Assembly (NCBI GenBank): GCA_030015575.1
Contig: CM057344.1
Span: forward strand, 594,216,410 to 594,280,409
DNA: 64,000 nt
DNA from: Agapanthus africanus
Taxonomy: Eukaryota; Streptophyta; Magnoliopsida; Asparagales; Amaryllidaceae
Reading direction: 5' to 3'
Shown piece after piece: positions 31,301-44,059 of the stretch. A model generated the notes under the pieces. That model ran no database searches, was not told the DNA's origin, and saw only the letters and a list, made by a program, of their open reading frames with translations. The position numbers and the translations under genes are program-made. Numbering within the stretch: the first letter of the stretch is position 1; the number at the start of each line of letters is the position of its first letter.

Positions 31301-33918
31301 GGCCTAAAGGGGTATACAGAAGGTAATGACTAAAGACATATAAAGGGATTTAGAGAAGCGGCAAAGAATTATACGGTTACAGTTGTGAATCTGGATAATG
31401 GAAGAGGCATTACTAGGAATACCAGGATACCCCATCGAAACATTTCAATGTTTCAGTTTCACTGTGTACTGTTAAAAGAAAACTGATTTCCCAATCAGAC
31501 ACTTACTCCAGGGTATGTATTTACCAGGTATGAGTCTCACATCTGTATGGTTTTACAGATGATGAGGGGGAGTAAGTTATTGGGAATTAGGTGACCATCC
31601 TCATTATATCAGGATTCGTTGGAATTGGTGATATTTGAGGAAGTCACCTGGGTTGTTTGCCGGTCGGCAAATATTTGGTTTTGAATATCCGTTGTTGTGC
31701 ACCAATTTCAAATTGATATATCTGTACGTCTATTTTTATAGAGTGAGACATACCTTTTTGAAATTATGTCTATGACATTTACCTATACCAGTGGATGGTT
31801 AGGTAAGGAGCATTGAACAGCGGTGTAATTCTTCTTAACCATAAGTACAGTTTTCAACCTACGACACACAGTGAATGAGTCACTAGACTCAAGGGACTTA
31901 TACAGAGTATTGTATATTGTCCAGTGTCCATTAGGACAGAGGGGTTGGTCCTCATACTATATTCTGTTTACTTTTAACTTCTCTAATTCTTAGACATGTG
32001 TTTCGTACAAACACAGGGTCTAAGTTTTGAGGAGTTATAGGTATAAGGATAAAGTAGAGAACCAGATATTGCAAGTATCGGGATTTTTCAAAGTGATCGA
32101 AGATGTAGATACTTGTGAATGGTATTCAGTTGTTAGTAATGATTAAGAGAACTTGCTTCTCTTTCAGGTTACTCATAATTGGAAGCATTCCTAAGTTGAG
32201 TAACGCTGATCGGCCTCCTTCCATTAAGTTGACATGCACTGGAGACAGCTGCATGATTTGAATCTGGTTCAATTAAATCAGTGCCTCTGTTTCTTGGATA
32301 TAGAACAGTTCATATCTTGACATTGTTAAGATACGGGGAGTTGTCCGGCTTATGCTTAAAACCAGACTCCGGATAACTCAAGGCACGTTTCTGTAATGGC
32401 TGTTTGTGGGTTGACCCGGGCTATGACGAGGGTTGATTTTCTACCATCTGGAAGATCAATAGTGATATTGTTCTTGACTCGCCACAGTTTTAATTAAAAA
32501 TGGACTTTTTTCAGAAAACAATAGTGGGAGTATGGTAGAACTGGAAGTGATTCCAGAACCGCAAACGATTACTGAAGATTTGATAAGAACCTAAAGATTC
32601 AATCTGGTTTGACATTCCATTGGCCACTCCGCAGATTTGGTGGGTAACCTCAGGCACCCGAGAGGTACTTCGGTAGCCTCAAGGACGGTGACAGGGAGGT
32701 TCTTGTTTACCCAGACTTGCCATTGCTGTTGTTCCAGACTGTGGGACCCGGCAGGAGGATGAGTATAGCGTAGTTCTAAACTAGCTTTAGAAGTGTACGT
32801 CTATATGACTTTGCCAGACGGTTGTCGTAGTCAGTGGGAGCAGCGGAAGCATTGGTGGACATCAGGTTTATGTCTATTTATAGACTAAAGCAGATATAGC
32901 GGAGATAGATCATCTATTTCTGATGTGACAGTCATAGGTTTGACTTCAACAGAATAGGGGATGGATCTGTTAAGAGGGTAGTAGGGTGTGATGTCCTGGT
33001 ATTGGATGACATACACAGAGTAGGAAGTGATATTCCTATACTACGATCGATTATACTTTGGTCGTCACACAGTCGTTTCTCCACATAGGACTTGGATATT
33101 ATATCGGACATTCTGGTTACTAGATCTATGGTTTTAGATCTAGATTTGGGTGGTTTCCCAATTAGGGTACTTAGACAGCATTCTAAGAGTATTTAGAATG
33201 GACGACTCCTGGCACGGTAGTGTACCTGCAGGTGATGGAGTCACCCTCTCTAAAGGTGTCTTACAGACTAAAGGGGAGAGGGACGTCCATGATTGGCAGA
33301 TCACTTGCTTAGGCAATTGAGTCAATCATGAGATGTCAAGTACCACACCAGATGTTGTTCTTGCAGTAGGTGCAATAAGTTGATATTGATCCAATCCTGG
33401 AGAAACAGTCGGAAGCGGTTTTAGAACATAAGTTGATGTTCTAGGGAATTGATAACGGCAGCCTCCTTAAGGAGACGGTTATCATTCCAGGCTTCCAAGG
33501 TGACCTGGATGGCAGAGTGGCTGTCAGAGTTATGGTTTTCCCTCTGACGAGGGATAGTATTTTGGACAGGTGGTCCAGGTAGATACTGAGGGAAGGTATA
33601 GCACAGGATACTGATTAAGTTCAGTTGACGATACAGTCTAAGAAGTTTGGATTTGGAGTTCATTTATGAGCTAGGTCCCATCAGACATCCAGACATTCTA
33701 AGACAGGTATTGCTCATTTCGGGAGATGGCTTTCTCCGCGAACTTGAGATAAAGAGAGACATAGAAAGAATCACCAGAGCGGATCCACTCACTGAGGCTA
33801 TTCCTCGAACGCAATAGTTTCGCAAACGAGCTTTGTGAGACTGACTAGTAGAGGAGTTGGGTGTACGGTATCACACGGGCTGTGAGTATGCGACATCGCA
33901 ATAATTAGCCTTGAGTGC
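28357..33918 (+). other. Non-coding interior of the nested element
   Basis: No gag, protease, integrase, RT or RNase H motif is seen on either strand; the longest open frame (28,660-29,112, 150 codons) resembles no family I recognise. The interior holds a hairpin cluster (29,111-29,410) and diverged duplications: 29,770-29,870 with 29,915-30,000, and 30,895-31,020 with 31,165-31,300. TTGGCCTTCGTCAAGG recurs near 30,139, 30,223 and 30,316. Confidence 0.7.
29111..29410 (+). ncRNA. Cluster of three potential RNA hairpins in the nested element's leader
   Basis: Hairpin 1 pairs AGCC...TTCTAGAG (29,111-29,125) with CTCTAGAA...GGCT (29,171-29,188). Hairpin 2 pairs AAGTTACC (29,236-29,243) with GGTAACTT (29,312-29,319), with an inner TGAAG/CTTCA stem. 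Hairpin 3 pairs CGGGTTTCA (29,381-29,389) with TGAAACCCG (29,402-29,410). Hairpins 1 and 2 share a plan and a closing GGCGGG...CGTAGGGG segment. The location ~0.75-1.05 kb past the PBS would suit a packaging or dimerisation signal; this is inference. Confidence 0.45.
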
Positions 33919-33929
33919 AAGTGGGAGAT
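33919..33929 (+). other. Polypurine tract of the nested element
   Basis: AAGTGGGAGAT lies directly before the TG of the 3' LTR, the common form of this site in plant Ty1/copia elements. Confidence 0.9.
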
Positions 33930-36055
33930 TGTTGGAGATAGTGCCCTCAGAGTCAATTATTGGATCACAGGCACGTGATTGCAATGATTGAGGGAGGACC
34001 TATCCCGGTAGAACAGTCTTACTCGAGATGATAGTATGCTATCTGGTTTATCTTTATCATCGTGTACTGCTTTAGGTGACCTTTCGAGTCGCTATTGCAC
34101 GTTGATAGAGCCCCTAGGATTCTTGCTTGACTACCAGCAGTATGAGGGCGATCATATACGTGAGAGCTGGAGTCTATAAGCACATCCTTAAAAGGTCCCT
34201 AGTCGTGGGAGTTTCGAGACAGGGCATCGATTCTCCAGAGTAGACTAGTGTATACAGTCGAGACCCCGACGAGGGGCGGTGGCCGGTCTCACAAGCCACT
34301 GGTGTCAGTTGGTTCACCTAAGATGTATACAGGTGCTCATTGGGTTATGAGTACACCGGACAGGACTCGCCGGGAACCTGCCAGTTGGGATTATACCAGA
34401 CGTCAGATAGCAGTTCCCTGGTGACATGTGTACAGGTTAGTTCATCGACCTGAGATCGTCATTTGTCTCGTGTGAGTTCCCACTGTGCTTTGATTACTAC
34501 CCTACCATGGCTCAAAGGAGTCGTGCAAACAGGTTTTAGTTGGGTACAGTCCCAGCCACATGGAGGCAGTGAGCGGATCTGCATGGGTTCGTCTCTCCCG
34601 GTATTGGGGGTGAGGTCGCGCTGTGTCTAGGAGAGCCAGAACATGAAAAGTCCTTGGCCAAGGCAGGAGATTTACTGGTAGGTATTCCAGTAGTATCTCA
34701 GGGTGTTCTGGGCTACACTCCGACACGACTTGTACCGCTATTGGGGGTCTGACTTTTACCAACCCCCTAGGCCCGCCATGCGATGCTCATAGACGAACGG
34801 ACCGGACTGTACGGATATTGTCACTGACAGGCTCAGTAGGGTGTCAGGATGAGTTCGCTCATCGACGTCCCTTTTGGTCAATACCTGGTAGCCCGTTACG
34901 TATTGGCTTATACCTCTGACGCGCTAGTGGTTAAATCCACAGCCATGGTGTTGACGAGTCTTTAGAGTCCACCACACTCAGTTACTCAGGTTTCGGGCGA
35001 AACGCTGTAGAGGCCGTATGGAGATATGGCAGAGTTCGATCAGATACGTGCGGTATTGCACGGATTATGATCGGACGGTTTTTACTAGCCGGCTTTGGCT
35101 TAAGCCGGATCCTAGTAATTGATAGTGTAGTTTTGTCTCTTTGCATTTGTGTTCAGTGGGAATACAAATACGGGCATGTATTTGCAGTAGCGGGGTTTTC
35201 CTGTAATTTATTATGGGATCAGTTTTCTGAAGTTGCCAGTTTGCATTCCGTTCCGGCCGATTTTTCTTCATTCCTTCTCGGTCGGACTTTCTGATGGAGG
35301 GTGTTAATTGCAAGTTTGCAATTAACACTTAGTGGAGGGGTTTCTTGCATTTTTGTAGCCTCTTCATGATGAGATTCCATTCTTGTCCCTATCCTTGCAT
35401 TTATTGTGATGGTTAGTGAAAGGGTTTGAGCTTGATTTTGGTGTGACCATTTTCTATTGATAATGATACCTTTTTTTATTCATTATTGATCAAGCCTTTT
35501 AAGATGATGATGAGATTCCTTTTTCTCCACCATGGAGTGAGGGGCCGGCCACTATTCATGAGAGAGAGGGAGAGGTTTCATTTTGGATGAGGGAAAGAAA
35601 TTCATATCATTTTCATGCTTGAAAATTATATACACCATCATTCTTCCATAGTTCTCCTCACCTCCATCATTCCATGGCAACTTCACATACCCCAAAGAGA
35701 CATGGCTACTACACTATTCTACAGCATCCCTTGGACGCGTCGGCTAGCCAACTTCGCGCCCGAGTTGCCTCGGTCAAGAGGTGGGAGCCCGTAAAAGATT
35801 CCGGCTACGTTGTGCCCGTTTCGACGAGGAGGTGACGGACGAAGTATCCGCGGGAGATCGGAGTGGAGACGAAGACCGAAGGACACGGATCGCTTGGTAT
35901 ACTTCTCTACCCGTATTCTAGTTTGCTAGTAGCTAGGTTAATGGTCCGATCCGGGTGAAAAGTGCGCGGTGGTGCCGGTTGCAAGTTTTGCAAAGTTTTT
36001 CGTTTCCGCGTTTCCGGCGTCGGATCAACGGCCGGGGCACCCCCGCGGGCTTACA
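33930..36055 (+). repeat. 3' LTR of the nested element
   Basis: 2,126 bp, about 99% identical to the 5' copy by direct comparison. It is followed by the CATAA target duplication, after which element B's LTR resumes with AAGGCAAAGCC. Confidence 0.95.
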
Positions 36056-36060
36056 CATAA

Positions 36061-37790
36061 AGGCAAAGCCTTTCATCAAAAAGAGATTGAAGTATCTCCT
36101 ATAAGTTAAGAACTTTGTTCTTGGAATCTTGAGACAAAGTCTCTTATCAAAGATGATAATGTTCAGAGTGCAAAGTTAACCTAAGAAGAGCCTTAGCGCT
36201 CCTAATTTAAAAGTGCCTTAGTGCTCTTCATCTAGCGCAAAGCGCTGCAGTGCTATAGCACTTCAAACAACAACGCACTACGCTCATTGGCTAGCGCTGA
36301 GCGCACCACGTGCTCCTCACGTGTGCGCTGCATTACTAAAAGCGCTTCGCGCTCATTATATGGCATCAGCACCAAGCGCCTCAACGCTTCAATTATAGCG
36401 CATCAGCACTCTTCATTTAGCGCAAAGCGCTAAGCGCATCTGCGTTCTTCACTCAGCGCTAAACGCATCAGTACTTAACATCTGGAGAAAAGCGCCAAGC
36501 GCATTAGCGCTTTAACCATAGCGCACTGCGCTCATCGACTGGCGCGAGTGCCAAGCGCGCTATATACTTTTATGTACGCTTGGGCAGAACATAAATTGTT
36601 CTTTGGATAAGCCCCAGAGCTATGATGAATGCTTAGCACTCAATAAAAGACAAACATTGTCAGAATTTAAATCAATGCTCCGCATTGTTAAAAAGGCCAA
36701 GCCCAAACAAATGCTTAACAGCCCAAAACGAATGTTAACTATTTTGACTTGATTGGACTTAGCCCAAATTGGCCATAAGTCCTCAATTCAGACTTAACCG
36801 AGCTATTGTGCTCATAATATAATTAATTGGTCTTAGTTCCAAACTGGGCTACAGATCATTTAATTCATCTTGGTTCAAGGGTACATCTCTTTACTCCTTT
36901 GATATTTGTCGTTGTAATTCCTCAACGTCTTCAAAGAGGTGACGGGTCCCAACAACCACACATTACTATGAACTGTGGGGTCCTTAAACTCATGGACTAT
37001 GATGTCCTTAACCTCGACCGTGATATCTTAAAACTAACATCAGACTGTGGGGTCCTTAAACTCATGGACTATGATATCCTTAACCTCGACCGTGACGTCT
37101 TAAAACTAACATCGGACTGTGGAGTTCTTAAATCCACGGACTATGATGTCCTTAACCTCGACCGCGATGTATTTAAACTAACAATGGACCGTAATGTCCT
37201 TAAACTAACAATCGACCGTAATGTCACTAAACTAAACAATAGAGCCCAATTGCTCTCTTGTCGGATCTAAATGGTCCCGTTAAGTTGATCTTAGTCTAAA
37301 ATTTAGACTAACGTATCCTTAACAAACGTTTAAGTTGATCTTAGTCTCAAATGAGGCTAACGTTTCCTTAAACCCAACCCCCAAACCCAAATCTAAGAAA
37401 GATACGGATTTGGACTAGTCCACGCCCTATGGGAGACAATATAACTTAGTCTCCGTATACAATCCACGGGCAACCAAACAAAAACAAACACCCACGACAC
37501 GAAGTGACCATATGGAGAAGGAGAAAGTTGTTACCGCGATGCGGTAACGTATTAACTACAGGGGCTTGCGCCTGCAGGGAAGAGCGTCCCCACAATCAAA
37601 AACCCCTCAAACGAGGGGGAATCTGACGAAGTCTGCTACATCGACCGCATCCGTTTAAACCTTCGATACATGGTGCCATAAATCAACTTGGCATCTTCGG
37701 AGAGGTGGACAGATAGCACCAATTATCATCTGCCCTGATTTTCAGGCAAGATGTCCTCCGCGTCTCCGCCGCGTCTTTCGGAGGGGAACA
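36061..37790 (+). repeat. 5' LTR of element B, second part
   Basis: Resumes directly after the nested element and runs to GGGGAACA at 37,790. Together with the first part it totals ~2,666 bp, close to element A's 2,734. It includes palindromes AAAGGC AAA GCCTTT, AGAC AAA GTCT and AGCGC AAA GCGCT, then GGAC-N6-GTCC modules at about 36,970-37,230. Confidence 0.88.
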
Positions 37791-37815
37791 GATTCTGGCA
37801 CGCCCGGTGGGACCT
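37791..37815 (+). other. Primer-binding-site region of element B
   Basis: GATTC then TGGCACGCCCGGTGGGA directly after the LTR end, identical in its core to element A. Confidence 0.72.
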
Positions 37816-37841
37816 TTTCCTCTTTTCACTCCACACTTCGT

Positions 37842-39520
37842 ATGTCGTGTTCGCGAACCAAACGCTGTTTGCTAATGGTTGCCCTTGGGTTTCGAGGTAC
37901 TAAGATTTGGCATTTTGCTTGCTACAGAAAGCAAAGAATCAATTGCGTCCACTTGCGCAAGATGTTCCAACTGCAACTGCAACCTACGCTCCGCCTCACC
38001 TGGAGGTGTAGCTTACGGGCCCCAAGCGGCTTCCTTATTCACGATGCCAGTGGAACAGGTCACTCAGGCCACTACTGGATTGTTTTTCGGGACCATGCTC
38101 CCGCCAATGAGCTTCACCGTTCCTGTACCAACACCAAAAGCTCCCAAGAAGTCGGTCTTCGATCGGCTTGCTACTACCCGGCCCCTCTCAACGGGTCGTC
38201 CAGCTCCAACTCCTCGGTCTTCGCAAGACTGAGCCTGAACTCCGATGGGTATGCCAAGAAGCCCATGATACCTGAAGTGGCCATCCCAAAGAAGATAGCC
38301 ACCCCTGCTCCTGAAGTCGTCAAGGCGGCTTCTCCTGCCAAAAAGTCGGTCTTTACAAGACTGACTATTCCGGCTCCCGTTCCTGCTCGAAGGTCTGTCT
38401 TTGACAGATTGGATACCACTACTCAAAAGACGTCAGTCTTCAAGAGCCTGGCACCAGCGGCGCCTCATCTGGACAGGGGGCAAGACAAAGCCATCCCCAT
38501 CGCCGAACCAACACCGTCAGCTCGACACGCTCGACGTCGCCACTGGCGCCGAGTAAGGAAGGCTGGGGGCAACTCCCCCTCTGGGCTAACTCCACCGGCT
38601 CCAACGGTGGAAATCAATGCTGCTGTTCCAACCGGGAATAACTTTGAGCTACTGAACAAGGTGCGCAGGAATTCGCCTACCCCCGTATTGAAAAGATCTC
38701 CGCCGCCGGTGAAGACTGTCACAGAAATGAAGCCGGAACAGTCCCCTCAACGACTGTCTTCTAAAGTTTACAAAATCTGGCGACAAGTCCGAGAGTCGAT
38801 GGTGGATCAAGACTATCCCCGCCGGCAGAAGAAGCTGAAGGTCCGACAGGAAGAAAACCATCCCGTTAAGCCGCAAAAGGCGGCGCTACTTGGGTACCCA
38901 CTGCAACGGCCCCCTTAACTTCGACCGCGCATAAGAGAAGAAGGCCGGAGAAAATCCCCATGCCTGCGACAAACGTCAAAGGCACTGAGCCCAAACGCCC
39001 TAAGTCTGGGGGCATGGTGGTGCATACCGTCTATATGGCATCCGGGAAAGAGGATAACCGCGCTTCTACGGGCCACCGACCACTCACCCGATCCATCACA
39101 AGAGGTCAGGAATAGCAACAGCAGAAGCTTCAAGAGATGCTGACTGCAATGGCCACACTTACCGGACCAAAAGAAAGCCCGGAGGCGTCATCGGAACAAC
39201 GTCACGAACACGAGACTGAGGCTGAATTCCTTCGGAGAATGCTCGAAAAGAAGGACAAGGAGGCTGCGGAACAAGCGACCAATATAAAGCAAATGGCCCT
39301 TCTATTCCAGGATATGGTGGGCATGATGATCCAGCCGGACCCTCCAGCCGAAGATCCTCCAGTAATAATTAAAGATGACAGAGGAGAAATATCGAATCCT
39401 CTGCCGGCTCTATCAATAGCCAAAGAGGAGACAATCTCCAAAGCCGTCCTGGATGACTATATCGCTCAGCAGATAAGAGTTCACCAGGCAAATGAAGCGA
39501 CTGGGTAAATTGTTAGAACC
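37842..39520 (+). pseudogene. Element B pre-gag region with SVFxRL repeats
   Basis: Counterpart of 18,470-20,056 in element A: SVFDRL, SVFARL, SVFTRL and SVFDRL motifs in a Pro/Ala-rich context, an ARHARRRHWRRVRKAGGNSP block shared with A, and a Glu/Gln-rich helical end. Function unknown. Confidence 0.7.
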
Positions 39521-39589
39521 GGGCGACCGTATCCAGGCTGGTATGATCAGATAAAGTACCCGCCAGGCTACACGATCCCAAAATTCCAT

Positions 39590-41720
39590 GTGTACAAGGG
39601 GACGGGCAATCCCCATCAACATGTTGCTCAGTTCAGGGCCCTCTGTGGCAATACTGGTGGTGATGATAAGCTCTTGCTCCGCCAATTCGTCGGCAGCTTA
39701 TCGAAGACGGCATTTGAGTGGTATTCCGAACTTCCAAACGACTCCGTCAAAACTTTCGCGGAAATGGAGTTGTTGTTCACCCAACGATTCGCAAGTGCTA
39801 GTGAACGCACCCCAATAACGGCATTGATCAATGCCAGGGTGAAGCCGGGTGAGACATGGGTTCAGTACTCAATCCGGTGGCGGAATCTGTGGTCGAAGTG
39901 CGAACAGCGTATCGAAGAAGCACCAGCGGTGGGCATGTTCGTGGACACCCTAGACCCTCATGCAACTATTTCACAGTTCATGATGTTCTTCAAAACGACC
40001 ACATTCCAGGCTCTAATCGACAAGCTGGTCCAGATGGACCAGATGGGTCATAGACCATCTCCCCCGAAGCCGGAACCGCGGAATGAAAAGGGTAAAGGGA
40101 AGGCGATCTTCGTTGCGAACACCCAACAGCAGCCCAGTGCCCCAAAGCTAGCAGATCAACTGGAAGAGAGACGGCGCTATTACAATGAGAAAATGAAGCG
40201 CCCTTACTCATTCCCGCAGGATAAAACGAAGAGGCTGTTCGAGCTGGCGATGCGCAACAGGCTTATCAATTTGCCGAATCCAAGGCGACCATCGCAACCC
40301 AGCGAAGTGAATAATCCCAATTATTGCCCTTACCATCAAACGGTGAGCCATCCAATCGAAGATTGCTTCCTCTTTAAGGGATGGATCGAGGATCAGTGCC
40401 AACAAGGCAAGTTTGCGTTGTCTGAGAAGTGGAAAGTGAGCCCACCACAACCGCATACTCCTAAGAAAATGGACACACCGGGGGAAACGTGCTTTTTTGT
40501 TGAAGAAGCTCCATGGGAGGTCGTTCTTTCGGCCAAAACCAAAAGAATGCTGAATGATCTTCAGACATGCCCGGCGATCAGGTGGAAGAATCCGCTGGAA
40601 CCCCAGGTCATCGAAGGGATGCTGAAGCCGCGCCCAACTCCAAAGATTAGTGGAGATAGCCAAAGTGCTCACACCCAGCCGTCGAAATCTTCAAAGAAGA
40701 AAAAGAAATCCAAGAAGCCCGTGAAGCCTGGCGACAAGCGCACGGACCTACAAAAATAGATCGACGCGCTGGAAGAGTATAACCAGAAGGTGCGGACTCC
40801 GATCACGCTCCAAGAATTCCTCGGCCACGTCCTTGTGGACGAAAATGACGGAGAAGACTCGGCGGATGGATCTGAAGACTACATAGCAAGTTGTCATGTG
40901 ATCTCTCACTCATTAATAGAAGATGAAGAGGCTCCTTGCACCAAGAGACTGGGTGCAGGTCCTGAGCCGGAACTTCTATGGCCGTCAGACGAAATGATCG
41001 ACGCCTTCCTGAATGAAATTCATCTGAAAAGTAAAGCTGATCGAGAGCGTGAGATGGCCATATCTGAAAAAGCCAAACGCCGGCGACTGGACGAAAGAGT
41101 CGAGACACTTCCGCCGAATCAAGGGACATCCCTCGCGAATAAAAATAAGTTCAAGACGAGGAAAAGGTTTGCTAAAGCCATATCAATGGGGATGAAGTTA
41201 CCACCCTCCGAAGGAAACATTCTCGGTAAAGCAGAGACACATCATAGCTACTGCTTATATCACCGAAAGATTTCGCACCCTACCGAAGAATGAGGCGCTT
41301 TTAAAAGATGGTGGCAAGGGTATGTTGTTCACCGGCAGCATTTCAAGCGGATGAAACGCAAAACTCGTCGGGAGCAAAAAAACACGACCGAGGAGCATAA
41401 AAGAACCACCGGCAATTATCGCGTGATTAACGCCAGGGGATCACAAGTTCTCACATTCGGGAGCGACTCTGATGAGGAAATGGCTCTTGGTCCTCTCTTT
41501 AAAGAGTCCACTTTGGGAAAAGAGGAAGAACCGAAGGCTTGCGAAAATATTCAGCTCCGCAATCGTACACTTCCAGAAAAGAATCTCGGACCCGCGAACA
41601 GAAGAGATAAGGGAAAAGAAAAGCTCTCTGAGGATATCGCCCTAGATGACCAAGTCACGAAAGAGCTGACCGCCAAGGACCCGCAAAGAAAAGTAAGGTG
41701 GACTACAACATTCTGGCGCA
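39590..41720 (+). pseudogene. Element B gag region
   Basis: The gag family core lies at about 39,590-40,060 (GTGNPHQHVAQF, AFEWYSELP, WVQYSIRWRNLW), followed by CHHC-type knuckles (YCPYHQTVSHPIEDC) and a Lys-rich linker. Collinear with element A. Confidence 0.87.
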
Positions 41721-41899
41721 CTTGAGGAAGTTACCCTCGCAGCTCAGCATTCTCGACGCCCTTTTACTATCAAAAGAAGCAAGAGATTCGTTGATCAAGG
41801 CGCTACAAGAGCCAGAGCAATTCCAAGCTTTCCTCATCGAAGAAAAGATGAAGGACGAACTGAAAGAAGTACACACAGCCGATATTACCTTCGGCGATG

Positions 41900-42260
41900 A
41901 AGATATCCTCCTTGGGACATGCGAACACAACCGTCCCCTATATGTCTCCGGATATTGTCACGATATCAAGATAGGCAAGATCCTGGTCGACAATGGGTCT
42001 TCCGTCAATCTCCTCAACGTGCGAGTGTTGAAGGAAATCTGCATGAGCGTTCAACACCTCGCTCGTGATAAAATTACCATCTCCGGTTTCGATTCCCAGT
42101 CATCACGGACTCTCGGGTCTGTGATACTGACGCTGCGCTTCAGACTACTCGTCACAGATATTAAATTTCACGTCATCGATGCCAAGACATGCTATAATGC
42201 TTTGCTTGGTCGGCCTTGGTTACATGAGTACAACATTATCCCTTCTACACAGCATCAGTG
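41900..42260 (+). pseudogene. Element B aspartic protease domain
   Basis: GKILVDNGSSVNLLNVR carries the active-site region, and YNALLGRPWLHEYN is the conserved downstream block. Confidence 0.82.
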
Positions 42261-44059
42261 TATGAAATACTTCAAGGATGGTCTCGAGTATACTGTGACA
42301 GGAGAGTTAAACCCATTCTCCGTGAACGAAGTCCGCAAGTACGAAGATGCAAAATACTTCTTACCAGACTTTGAAGACACAGAGAGATGTCACAAACCGT
42401 AGAACAAAGCTATCACCACCATTCCGGTCTTCGGGAGTGATACCAAGGAGGAAGAAGAGATAGTTTATTCAGGGCCACCCCAGTACAACAAGCCGGGACC
42501 ATCCGCTCCTATGCTTATCTTCGGCAGTGACTCGGAAGATGAGGTTCATGCTATATTCTCTGCTCGGCCTTCAATACAAACCATCGCTGGTGAAGATCAA
42601 AGTTTGCAAGTTGCCATGGTTCCGCCCAAGCATCATAAAGAACTAGACGCGCTTCATACCTACAGTGTGAAAGAACTGCAGACATTCTACGTCCCTCCCG
42701 GGCGAGAAGGTGAAAAGGCGATCCTATTCTACCGATCTGGGGAAACCAAAGTGGAGAAAGAAATCTGGCATGGCGCGTATTCTACACTTGACAGGCTCCA
42801 GCCCATCCGTTTGCCCAGATATTACTCGGATGGACTAAAAAGACTGTTGAGACGCCAAGACGTACCTTTCAAACAGACCACTCGGAGAGCTAAGTTCTAT
42901 GACAGGATCTGGAACGTCCCTGGAACTCAGCGGAAATTGCCCAACGGGAAAATGGAAACGATCGGGCTTGGGTATGTTCAATCCAAGAAATGGGGGCTAC
43001 TCCGCGACTGCTACGTCGTACATGACTTTGATGAAGAAGGGGATGCTCAGTGGGAGAATGCTAACACTGAACCAGAAAGAGCCCCCGACGTGAAAATGCC
43101 CAGTCCGTCGTTCGAAGAACAAATGGACAAGATTATAAGGGAAGCTGGTCAAAAAGTTCGAGACGAACACAATCGCGAAATGGCCATCTACGAGAAAGCC
43201 AGGACGCAACACCTTCTTCAGCAGGCTGCGAAAGATGAAAATGCTCCTCCCTGTCAACCCGTTGTACAAAAAGCACAACGCAGAGGCAGAAACAAACCAA
43301 AGAACGGGAAAGGCGTTCGACAGCGACGAAGCGGGTCGAAAAAGCCACGCGATCAGGAGTCAAGCAATCCGGATTCATCTTTTATAAAGAAGATGGGTCG
43401 AGCATACTCTTTTGCTCAAAACAAGACGAAGAAAATACTTGATCTTGCCATAAAACATCAACTGATTACACTCCCGGAGTTCAAGCACCCCGAGCAAGCA
43501 GGCAAAGTCTCACATCCGCACTATTGCTCCTATCACACGGCAACAGGACATCCTATTGAAGACTGCTTCACCTTCAAGAACTGGGTCGAAGATCAATATC
43601 GACAGGGCAGATTCGCTCTATCCGGGTAACCCTGCCACAGAAGCATGAACCCAAATCCGCAAGAGTAGAACCAAATCAACATCGGTCTTGAAAGCGAGCT
43701 CGTACTTGTCATATGATAACGCTGTCAGAAGAAGAGCCCGAGAATATGGATGATCTCCCCTGGTGCTTCGAAAATAATGATGACGAGGTGATCTCAGAGT
43801 TTCCACCGGCACCGAAAGAGCTGGAAGATGGAATACATACTACCGTAGATGATCTCAAGAAAATTGATTTAGGGATGGCAAGTGACCCGCGGCCGACGTT
43901 CGTCAGTGAGTTGCTGTCTGAAGAAAGGGTGGCCACACAAAAGGACGTGCTCATGCAACATAAAGATTGTTTCGCCTGGAACTATTCCGAGATGCCAGGA
44001 CTAGATCCAGAGGTTGCCGTGCACAAATTGGCGATATCGCCGGACGTCAAGCCGATCAA

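Larger units (their letters stand above)
26216..36055 (+). mobile_element. Nested non-coding LTR element (LARD-like), Ty1/copia-style ends
   Basis: Two LTRs (26,216-28,342 and 33,930-36,055) start TGTTGGAGATAGTGCCCTC and end GGGCTTACA. The PBS is TGGTATCAGAGCC (28,344-28,356, initiator Met tRNA), the polypurine tract AAGTGGGAGAT abuts the right LTR, and the 5-bp target duplication CATAA is at 26,211-26,215 and 36,056-36,060. Ends, PBS and PPT resemble Ty1/copia elements of the Angela/BARE type. The 5.6-kb interior shows no gag or pol, so it looks structurally whole but non-autonomous, like a large retrotransposon derivative. About 20 LTR differences over ~2,127 bp suggest 0.3-0.4 million years. 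Confidence 0.93.
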
